In this document: positions 1 to 10,500 of the stretch, one piece after another | Numbering within the stretch: the stretch's first letter is position 1 | Layout: the number at the start of each line of letters is the position of its first letter | Assembly: GCF_023617305.1 (NCBI RefSeq) | Contig: NZ_CP081485.1 | Coordinates: 1,664,501-1,728,500, forward strand | Direction of reading: 5' to 3' | Length of the DNA: 64,000 bases | Origin: Methanobrevibacter sp. TLL-48-HuF1 | GTDB taxonomy: Archaea; Methanobacteriota; Methanobacteria; Methanobacteriales; Methanobacteriaceae | Translations under genes and position numbers: made by a program | Notes under the pieces: generated by a model | Seen by the model: only the letters and a program-made list of their open reading frames with translations | Told to the model about the DNA's origin: nothing | The model's database searches: none

Positions 1-1
1 T

Positions 2-3000
2 TCTAAATTTATAAATAATGTTGTTAATGGTTATGGGGGCGCTATTGATGATAGTAGTAGCCATATTAATTATAAAAATTTAGAATTTGTAGGAAATGTT
101 GCCTATTGGGGTGGTGCTGTTTATTCATCGGGTAATGGTAATATTTTCAATGAATCTAAGTTTATAAATAATATAGCTAAAAATGATGATTATTCTAATG
201 GTGGTGCAATATTTAGCCAAGGTTCCGATTGTGAGTATCTTTCTTGCGTATTTTTGAATAATTCTGCAAATTTAAATGGTGGAGCAATTTATAGTGCTGG
301 AAACAATATTTATTGTGTTAATTCATTTTTTAATAATAATCATGCATTTAAAGGAGGAGCAATTTGGTTATCTGGAAGTGGAGGCAAAATTCAAAATAAT
401 ACATTTAATTCAAATGGTGCGATATATGGGGGAGCAATTTATACTATCACTAATGAGTTGATTGTTGATTATAATCTATTTAAACAAGACAATGCTAATA
501 TTTCTGGAGGAGCTATTTATAATGGGGGTATTAATTTAACATTATATTCAAATAGTATGCTTGATTGTGTTGCTAGATTAAATGGTTATGGTTATGGCCA
601 TTATATATTCACAACATCTACTATTTCCTATTTGGTTGTTTCATTTTTAAATGATACTTTTGTTTCTTCAGATAGTAATAAATTCTATGTTAATGTAACA
701 GACAATTTTGGAAACCCTATTACTGGCGGAAATGTCACTTTTGTTTTATATAATGAGTTATCTGGTGAAACAATTGATTTAGGAATTGGTGAAGTTATTG
801 AGGGTTTTGCTTCAGTTGATTATTCTAAAAAATTAGATTATGGGGAATATTATTTAATGGGTAGTTATTCTTATGCAGCAAATCCTATTCTATTAAATAA
901 AGGAAATTTATTATCTGTAAAATTATCTAAATTAAATATTTATTATTATAATAATCCAAATAATTTTAGTTTAGGCAATAATTTTACATTTTATTTAACT
1001 TTGGTGGATTTAAATGGTGATTTTATTCCAAATGCAGAAATTAAGGTTTATGAAAATGGAGTTTATTCTCATTCTTTAATCACGGATAATTCTGGTTTTG
1101 TTAATTCATCATTTGATAATTTAAACACTTTAGGCACTCATTATTTTAATTTTGTTTATAATGGTGATTTAATTCATTCCCGTACATTTAATAATTTAAG
1201 TATTACAATTTATCCGGATGATAATGACAAATTTAAAGATGTTATTTTCTTTTCTTATTATCCTATTGTTATTGCATCTGTTGGTGATCAGATTCCGTTT
1301 GAGTTTTTCATAGGGGTTGATGGAAATAAACCATTATTTAATATATCTACTTTAAGATACTTTTCAGTATATAAAAACGGTGAATTAATAAAATGTGAAA
1401 ATTATAGGGATTATTTGGGAAAATGTGTTAGTTCTGGTAAATTGTATAATTATAAATCAGTTAATAATTTAACATTTATTGATTTTTTAGTTTCTGATTA
1501 CGGTGAATTTTGTATGCCGATTATTGAAAATGAATCTGGTGTTTTTGTTTATACTATTTTATTCAATGGGGGATTAATAAAACAATATAATGCTTCTAAA
1601 GAATATTTGCCTCTTGTTAATGATGAAGATTATTATTATAATTCTGCTAATGTTTCTGTGATTGTTATTATAAATCAAAAAGGAGTTAATTTAAATACTA
1701 AAATCACTACTGGAAGTTCAATTACTATTAATGAAGTTCAGAACCTTAATTTTACATCTAATTTATCTTATCTTAATGGGACTGGTTTGGATAATAAAAA
1801 AATTTTAGTTTATAATAATGGAAATTTTGTAGGTTCATTTGTAACTGATAATTTGGGTGTTGGATCATTTAAGCTTGATGATACATTGAATAAAGGAGAA
1901 CATATATTTGAATTAGTTTTTGCAGGCGATAGCGAGAATTCTAGTTGTTATACTTTTTTGACAGTGAATGTTGTTGATAATCCTGATAAAATCGATACTT
2001 TTATATATTCTAATGAATCCGTGAATAATACGGGTAGATTTATTAATATTTCTGGTAGTTTGGCTGATAAAAATGGTAATGGGTTAGTTAATGAGTCTTT
2101 AATTATTAATATTTATTCAGATAATATTCTAATTAAAAATTTCACAATTAAAACTAATAATAATGGTTTGTTTTCTTTTAATTGGAATTTTGGGGCGGGA
2201 AATTTTATTATAAATTATTTATATAATGGTAATAAACTTTTCAGTGCTTCAAAATTTAGTTCTAATATTATTATAAATAAAATAGAAACTCTTTTAATTG
2301 GTGTTTCTTCATTGGATGTTGTAGGTAATGAAAGTTATTTAACTTGGGTTTTAGTTGATAATAATTATAATATTTTAACTAATTCTAAAATTAACATTAA
2401 TTTTTATTCTAAAGATTATAATGTTTCATATGTTATTTTTACAAATGAAAGTGGTGTAGCATCTTTGAAATTAGATTTGCCGGTGGGTTATTATCAAGTT
2501 TTATCTAAATTTGAAGGCGATAAATGGTATGGTGGTGGTGCTGTTTTGACAGAAGTATCAATTCATGGTGATAAATCCGTATTAAAAACTAATCCTAATC
2601 TTATTTTAAAAGAAAAAGGTAATTTTTATGTTGTTCACTTAACTGATTCTGTAGGGAATCCTTTAGTTGGTGAAACAGTTATAATATCTATTAATGGTGT
2701 AAACTATACTAAAATAACTGATAATATGGGGAGGGCCTTTTTAAAAATTAGTTTAAATTATGGAAAATATATGGTTTATTCTTATTTTAAAGGAAATCTT
2801 AAATATTCTAGCAGTTTTATTTCATCTAATTTGTTAGTTGTAAATAAAGATTATAAAATTCCTTCAGTTTTAATTACTAATAATTCATTTACATTTAAAG
2901 GACATGGTATGTATAATGTTGTTTTAAGAGATATGCTAAATAATCCGTTATCTAATGAAAATATTATTATAACTGTTAATGGTAAAGTTTATAATAAAGT

Positions 3001-4471
3001 TACTAATGATGAGGGTTGTGTAAGTTTAGATATTGGATTAGCTACTGGACATTATATTATTAAATCTATTTTTAATGGAAATAATGAGTATCATGGAACT
3101 GAATGTGTTTCAGATTTGGTCATTGTTGATAAAAATGCTATCAATACTATTTTAAATTCCTCTGATTATCTTGTTTTTAGAGGTAAAGGCAATTTATTTA
3201 ATGTAACGTTACTTGATGAAAATAACAATCCATTAATTAATCAAAAGATTAGTTTCACTGTTAATGGAGTTACATATAACAGAATAACTAATAATCAAGG
3301 TGTTGCTAGTTTAACCATCAATTTAAATTCAGGATCTTATGATGTGTATTGTAAATATTTAGGTTCTGAAGGTTATTTTACAAGCGAATTTAAATCAAAA
3401 TTAGTTGTTATTAATTATATGGGAATTACTACATTATTAAAATATTCTAATTCTTCATTTATTGGAAAAGGACAATATAAAGTTTGTTTACTTGATGAAA
3501 ATAATAATCCTTTAATGTCTAAAAATATTTTGTTCACGATTAATGGTGTTGTTTATACTAGAAGTACTGATGAAAATGGTGTTGCTACTATCAATATCAA
3601 TTTACGGGAAGGTATTTATTCTATTTATTGTGTTTTTTCATCTGATGGAGCATATAAAAGATCAAATTCCTTAATAGATAATATAACAGTTTATTCAACA
3701 ATACTTGCAAATAATTTAATTAAGTATTATTGTAATGATAGTCAATTTTATGCACATTTAGTTGATGTGGGAGGTAATCCATTAAAAGGTGTTAATGTAT
3801 CTATGAATATTAATGGTGTATTTTATGTTCGTTGCACTGATGAAAATGGTGTAGTTAAACTTAATATTAATCTTAATCCGGGATTTTATATTTTGACAGT
3901 TTATGACCCTTATTTAAAACAAATGGCAAGTTCATATAATATAACAGTTTTATCTACATTGTTATTATTTAATACAACAATGATGGAAGGGGAAAATACT
4001 GGTTACGATATTTATTTGTTTAATGGTAAAGGTGAGGCAATGTCTAATTCCAGTGTTATTATTAATATTAATGGTGTTTTTTATACTAAAACAACTGATA
4101 ATCAAGGATTTGTACGGTTAAATATTAATTTAAATGCGGGTAATTATATTGCAACTGTTGTTGATACAGTTACAAAACTTGAAATGTCTACTTATATTAA
4201 TATTTTAAAGTCTCAGCCAGTATTATCTGTTCCTTCAAAAATTTTGTTTGAGGGTAAAGGAAATTATTTCAAAGCAAAATTAACAGATTATGATGGAGTT
4301 AAATTAATTGGTGAAATAATAACAATATCTGTTAACAATGTTTCATATGTTCGTATGGTTGATAGTGAAGGGTTTGCTAGCTTAAAAATTTGTTTAATGT
4401 CTGGGGAGTATATTGTTACATGTAATGCTTTAAATGGTCTAAAAAGTGAAACAATTCTTGAAGTTAAATGA
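2..4471 (+). CDS. Adhesin-like surface protein, 5' partial
   Basis: The reading frame is open from base 2, so the true start lies upstream; the TTG at 254 is internal. The visible 1489 codons begin with beta-helix repeats rich in GGAI/GGAIY and NN turns (to about base 560), as in polymorphic outer-membrane-protein-like repeats. Several Ig-like or transthyretin-like domains follow. From about 2577 to the stop there are seven repeats of roughly 90 residues, each with the pattern D..GNPL...(I/V)NGV.Y.(K/R).TD..G.A.L.I.L..G.Y. There is no C-terminal membrane segment or sortase-like motif, so anchoring is unexplained. Asn, Ser and Tyr are abundant. Methanobrevibacter genomes encode many such proteins, thought to bind host or bacterial surfaces. 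That is family knowledge; the ligand here is unknown. Confidence 0.9.
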   Translation, partial: SKFINNVVNGYGGAIDDSSSHINYKNLEFVGNVAYWGGAVYSSGNGNIFNESKFINNIAKNDDYSNGGAIFSQGSDCEYLSCVFLNNSANLNGGAIYSAGNNIYCVNSFFNNNHAFKGGAIWLSGSGGKIQNNTFNSNGAIYGGAIYTITNELIVDYNLFKQDNANISGGAIYNGGINLTLYSNSMLDCVARLNGYGYGHYIFTTSTISYLVVSFLNDTFVSSDSNKFYVNVTDNFGNPITGGNVTFVLYNELSGETIDLGIGEVIEGFASVDYSKKLDYGEYYLMGSYSYAANPILLNKGNLLSVKLSKLNIYYYNNPNNFSLGNNFTFYLTLVDLNGDFIPNAEIKVYENGVYSHSLITDNSGFVNSSFDNLNTLGTHYFNFVYNGDLIHSRTFNNLSITIYPDDNDKFKDVIFFSYYPIVIASVGDQIPFEFFIGVDGNKPLFNISTLRYFSVYKNGELIKCENYRDYLGKCVSSGKLYNYKSVNNLTFIDFLVSDYGEFCMPIIENESGVFVYTILFNGGLIKQYNASKEYLPLVNDEDYYYNSANVSVIVIINQKGVNLNTKITTGSSITINEVQNLNFTSNLSYLNGTGLDNKKILVYNNGNFVGSFVTDNLGVGSFKLDDTLNKGEHIFELVFAGDSENSSCYTFLTVNVVDNPDKIDTFIYSNESVNNTGRFINISGSLADKNGNGLVNESLIINIYSDNILIKNFTIKTNNNGLFSFNWNFGAGNFIINYLYNGNKLFSASKFSSNIIINKIETLLIGVSSLDVVGNESYLTWVLVDNNYNILTNSKININFYSKDYNVSYVIFTNESGVASLKLDLPVGYYQVLSKFEGDKWYGGGAVLTEVSIHGDKSVLKTNPNLILKEKGNFYVVHLTDSVGNPLVGETVIISINGVNYTKITDNMGRAFLKISLNYGKYMVYSYFKGNLKYSSSFISSNLLVVNKDYKIPSVLITNNSFTFKGHGMYNVVLRDMLNNPLSNENIIITVNGKVYNKVTNDEGCVSLDIGLATGHYIIKSIFNGNNEYHGTECVSDLVIVDKNAINTILNSSDYLVFRGKGNLFNVTLLDENNNPLINQKISFTVNGVTYNRITNNQGVASLTINLNSGSYDVYCKYLGSEGYFTSEFKSKLVVINYMGITTLLKYSNSSFIGKGQYKVCLLDENNNPLMSKNILFTINGVVYTRSTDENGVATININLREGIYSIYCVFSSDGAYKRSNSLIDNITVYSTILANNLIKYYCNDSQFYAHLVDVGGNPLKGVNVSMNINGVFYVRCTDENGVVKLNINLNPGFYILTVYDPYLKQMASSYNITVLSTLLLFNTTMMEGENTGYDIYLFNGKGEAMSNSSVIININGVFYTKTTDNQGFVRLNINLNAGNYIATVVDTVTKLEMSTYINILKSQPVLSVPSKILFEGKGNYFKAKLTDYDGVKLIGEIITISVNNVSYVRMVDSEGFASLKICLMSGEYIVTCNALNGLKSETILEVK

Positions 4472-4532
4472 TTTATTTTTTGCTAATGATAAAAAAATAT
4501 TTTTTTTTGAAGCTTGGATTTTTAAATTAAAT

Positions 4533-7500
4533 TTGATAGTAATTCAATTTATTTGGGGTGAAAATATTTTTAAAAAGAAATGTGTGGCAGTATTATCATT
4601 ATTAATTGTATTTTTTATTTGTTTAAGTTCTGTTAATGCAATGGATTTAAATGATACTTTTGCTAATTGTAATAATGCCAATTTTAATCATGAAAAGAGT
4701 ATGTTATCTGATGTTTCAGATGATGTTCTTTTAGATGATTCTACAAATGATGTTGAAATTTATGTTAATAATAGTGTGGATATTTCGGGAGATGGTTCTA
4801 AAAATAATCCATATAAAACTATTAATGAAGCGGTAAATGTAGTTACTGAAAATCATACAACAGTTATTCATATAGCTTCTGGAATGTATAATATTACAGA
4901 TAATGGTAATATGACTATTAATTTTAATCATAAGAATAATAATAGTTTATCATTCAGTGGTTATGGTGATACTCAGCCTATTATAAATGGTTATGGGATG
5001 AGTAGTATTTTTTTAAATGTAAATAAAGAAGCTAATATTTTTCTAAAAAATTTAGTTTTTATGAATCTTTATGGCGCGGATAATTTGATTGTTAATAATG
5101 GAAATATGTTTATTATTAATTGTGATTTTAAAAATAATAAATTTACAAATTTTGGAAGTTTAATTAAAAATTATAATAATCTTGAAATTTTAAATTCAAA
5201 TATTGTGAATAATATTGTGAATAATACTGGGAATAGTTTAATTGTGTCACATTCAATTAGCAATAATGGAAAAGTTTATTTAGATATAATTAATTCTACA
5301 TTTAAATCAAACAATGGAAATTCCATTAGGTTAAGTAATTATTATAATTCTATATTAAATGTTAATGACACATTATTTGAATATAATAATGGTAAGTGTA
5401 TTGATACACAGAGGGGTAAATCTTTTATTTATAATTCCAGATTTGTCAATAATGTTGGAAATAGGGGTGTTGCATTGATGTTAGATAATGAACATTGTAC
5501 AGATATTAGAAATTGTTTATTTGAGAATAATACTGCTAATGATAAAGGAACAATATATGTATATACTAGGTGCAGTCTTTATTTGATGAATAATACAATA
5601 AAAAATTGTTCTTCCCCGAAAGATAATGGGATATATTTTGTAGCAGGTAACAGTATGAGTGATTGTTTACTAAGCCCTCATTACCTTACAATTTTAGATA
5701 ATTCTTCAGTAAGAATTAATTCATCCAATATTTATTTAAAAGCTACTTTAACTGATGATAATGGTAATGGAATAACTGTAGGTAGAGACTGGGGAGATAT
5801 GCCTATTAGATTTTATATTGATGGTATATATGTTGGTTCTTCTGATGTTATTAATGGAACTTTAAATTTAAATACTAAAGTTATATTGGATGGTGCCTGC
5901 ACAGTTTCAGCTACATTTACTAAGTACACTTTAGTTAAAAATGCAACTCTTTTAGTTTCACTAAAGAAAAATGAGAAAATTTACATAGCTGAAGATGGGG
6001 ATGATGTTTTAGGCGATGGTTCAGAAGATAATCCTTATAAAACAATTGAAAAAGGTTTTGAAGTTGCATCTTCTACATATGATAGTACAATTTATATAAA
6101 ATGTGGGGATTATCTTATGTCAAATCCTATTGATTGTACTATTTCCGGTCTTTCTTTGACTATTATTGGTTATGATGGGCAAGTTACTATAAATATGGAT
6201 AATAAAAATATTTTCACAAATATTGGGGCTAATTGTAATCTAAAATTGTATAATTTATCTTTTGTAAATGGTAAAGGTAAATATGGATCTTCTAGTGTAA
6301 TTAATGTTCTTAAGGATGGTTCTTTAATTGTAGATAATTGTACTTTTAAAGATAATCAAGGATATTATGCGGGAGCAATACACAGTGTTTACAAGAATAT
6401 TCAGATTAATAATTCCATATTTATTAATAATGGTGGAAATTCTGCTAATTCAATTTATGCTTCTGGTTTTTCTGTTATTTCAAATTCTATATTTTATGGT
6501 GTAGAAAATGGAAAGCCTTCAGTTTATAGTATGGGTAATATAAGTAACTGTACATTCATTAAAGGCTGTGCAATTAAAGGTTCTGGTTTTTCTGTGGATA
6601 ACTCTACATTTATTAATTGTTCATCAGATTTAGGTGGAAGTATTCATATTGATAATAATGTTGTTAATTTAAATAATAATCGTTTTATTAATAGTTCTGC
6701 AACTAGTAAGGGCGCAGCAATTTATATGAATTCTGGTGAGTTATATTTAACTAATAATACAGTAATTAATTGTGTTTCTCCTAAAGATAATTATGTCTAT
6801 GTTAATGGTGGAGTAGTTAATAATGCTATTGTTAGTGTTTTAGATAATAAAACTGTTGATATTGAAAGTTTTGGTGTTACTTTAAAAGCTAAAATACTTG
6901 ATGATAATGGAAATGTAATAACTGTAGATTATTTATCTTTTTATTTAAATGATGAATTAATCGAAGAAGATTATAATTTAGCAAATGGTGAATATGTATT
7001 AAATTATAAAAAATTATTAAATGGCACATATTTAGTTTCTGCAGGTTCAGATAATCTTAAAAATTACACAGTTAAAACTGCTACTTTGAAAATCACTCCT
7101 TTAATGAATCGTGAAATTTATGTAGCTATTGATGGTAATGATGAGATGGGGGATGGTTCTAAAGATAAACCTTATAAAACTATTGAAAAAGGCATAAGTG
7201 AAGCCAATGCTTATAATAATATTATTTATATTGGTGAAGGAATGTTTAATTTATCTACTGCTTTAGAAATAAATGCAGGTGAAGGTAATTTTACTATGGC
7301 TGGTTGTGGTGATAAAACTATAATTAATTTAAATAAAAATGGAAGATTTATTGATGATATATTCGAAGAATCACATGTTAATTTAATGGATTTATGTATT
7401 ATTAATACTTATAAGAGCAATTCTGCAGGTGGTGCAATTGTCAATAATGGTAATTTAATTATTGATAATGTTTCTTTTATTAATGCTACTGCTGCTGGAA

Positions 7501-10500
7501 CTAGGGCTACTGTTCGTGGAGGAGCTATTTATAATACTGGATATTTATATATTATAAATTCTAAATTTGTGAACACTACTGCCAAACAGGGTGGTGTTAT
7601 TTATAATACTAATTATTTATATTTAAAAAATAATACTATGATTAATCCTACTGCATCTGTTGGTAAGTATGTATTAACTACAGGTGTTGTTGATAATGTG
7701 ATTTTAAACATTAATAATAATTGCACTTCTAATATTTCAGAAAATTCATTTACTGTTAATGCTACTGTAACTGATGATATGAATCATCCAATTACTGCAA
7801 CTGCACAAAATAATAATGTAATGGTTAAATTTTTATTAAATGGAAATTCCATAAGCACTGCTTATTTAAAAGATGGGATAGTTACTTCAACAATCAATAT
7901 GAAATTAAATGGTAATTTTATTCTTAATGGTACTTTTGGAACATCTAATAATGTTATTGTTAAAACTGCTGTTTTAAACTTTAATAATTCTCAAGTTTTA
8001 AATGATGTGTGGGTATCTGTTAATGGGGATGATATTAATGGTAATGGTTCTAAAGATAATCCTGTTGCAACATTAAGTAAAGCATTAACATTATCTTCTT
8101 TTGTTGGTGCAACTATTCATATTGTAGATGGTGTTTATAATACAAGTTTTATTAACATTAACCATTATGGATTATCAATCATTGGTGAAGGAAACAATGT
8201 TCAATTTAATTCTCCATCTTCATTTTTCAGATTTTATCATGATGCCCATATTATTAATTTAAATTTTATTAATTTGGACATGTCCAAAAATTTTATTTTC
8301 GATGCATATGGAGATACTTTAACTATTGATAATTGTAAATTTATTAATATTACCTGTGGATATGATTATGGAATAATTAAATCAGAGGCTGCTTTTGCAG
8401 GTATTAATATTTTAAATTGTACTTTTGAAAACATTAGTGGAACTTATAAAATTGGACAAAAAGGATTTTTAATTTATTCAGATGGGGGAGATTTAAACAT
8501 TGTTGATTCTAAATTTAATAATATTACTTACAATTTATTAGATAGCAATATGCCTATTTGTAGTTTAATTTCTATATCTAATGAGGTTAGATGGATTCCT
8601 CCAACTTATTATCAAGCTATTACTACAGCATGTGGAAAATTTATTAATTGTGAATTTAGCAACATTTATGGAATAGATATTTTAAGTATTAATTCTGCCA
8701 ATGCAGATATTGATAATTGTAATTTTGTGAATATTTCTGGAAATAAGGTAATTTCATTAAGTTTCTCTGTACTTGATAAATATGATGATTATAATGTAAC
8801 TATTGCAAATTCTGTTTTTGAATTAATTAATTCTACAGATAGTTGTGTTTATAAAGGAATTAGATCATTAGGAGGTCAAACTGGATCTATGTCTGTTATG
8901 ATGATAAATAATACCTTTAAAAATAATTTTGCATCAAAGTATATTGTTTCTGTTAGGGGATATGAAGGTGCAGCTGAAATATATCTTGGTAAATTTTTAA
9001 TTAATGATTCTATTTTCATAAATAATGTTGTTAATTCAAGTGAAGGTGCACTTATTAGTGTAAACTCAAATTGTGTTGTGGATGTTTATAATTCAGTAGT
9101 TATTAATAATTTAAATTTATTTACAAATAATCAGTCATTTGTTTATCTTCATGGTTCTGGTAAAATTATAGTGGATAATAATTGGTGGGGTAATAATACA
9201 AGTTTTGAAGAAATTATTTCACAAATAAATGGTTCTGGATATGTATTAACCAATTGGGTTGTAGCTGAATTATTTGCTAATGTTAGTGACATTCATGTTG
9301 GTGATGTTGTTGAATTAACAATTACTTTTAAATCGAGTAATGGTTCTACATTAGCTAATTTTGTTCCTACAAGATTGGCTGAGTTTTTAGGAAATGTTAC
9401 TTTTAATGGTTTGAATAATATTACTGTGAAGTTTGTTAATAATTTTGCTCATGTTGTGGGTATTGCTGCTACTGAAGGTAAAGTAACTGCAATTGTTGAT
9501 AAACAGGTTTTATCTTTAAATATTACTAAATCTAATACTTCTTTAGTAGCTAATAACTTAACTGTTGGTTATGGAAATATGATTTTATATAATGTTTCTA
9601 TCAGTGATGTTAATCAAAATCCTATTAAAGGAGCCACTATTACTATTGATATTGATGGTCAAAAATATAGTGCCATATCTAATGATGAAGGGGTAGCTAT
9701 ATTTAATTTAGGTAAACTAAATGTTGGTAAGTATAATATTAAAATTAGTTTCAGTGAAAATAATCAATACTTTGGATCAAGTAGTTCTAATGTTGTTATT
9801 GTAAATCAAACTAAAACTATAATTATTGTCCGTGGGGAAGATATTAATGTTGGTGAAAATGCACTTATTAGTGCAGTTATAACTGATGGTGTTACTGGAG
9901 ACATTGTCTTTAAGTTAGGTAATATTACTAAAACAGCCACTATTATGGATGGTAACGCTAATGTAACATTTGATAATTTAGATTATGGTGATTATACAGT
10001 ATCTGCAAAATATGGTGGAAATGCTAATTATTTGCCATGTGTAAACTCAACTATATTTAGTGTATCAAAAATGGATTCATCAATTAAATTAGATAATATT
10101 AAAGATATATTGGTTGGTGAAACTGTTGTTATTCGTGCTGTTGTGACCTCTGGTGTAACTGGTAATGTTACTTTTGTTGTGGGTAATAAGCAATATATTG
10201 AAAATATCACTGATGGGGGGGTTACTTTAACTATAAATGATTTATTAAGTGGAAATTACTCTGTAAAAGTATCATATAATGGAGATAATAAATATTTATC
10301 AAGTGAAGACACAACTGAGTTTATAGTTTCTAAAGTATCAGATTATAAAATTAATGTTAATGTCTCTACATTAATTGCTGGTGAAAGTGCTACACTTGAA
10401 GTATTTTTACCAAATGATGCACATGATAATGTAACTATTGTAATTAATAATAAACATTACACAGCTACAGTATTAAATGGTAGTGCAAAAGTTGTCATTG

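Noticed and set aside
2577-4471. Tandem repeats considered as a CRISPR array
   Set aside because: Period is about 270 bases, in frame, and diverged; there are no identical short repeats with unique spacers.
4446-4532. Longer N-terminus of the second adhesin from GTG 4446
   Set aside because: It lies inside the previous gene, lacks a ribosome site and would place non-signal sequence before a clear signal peptide.
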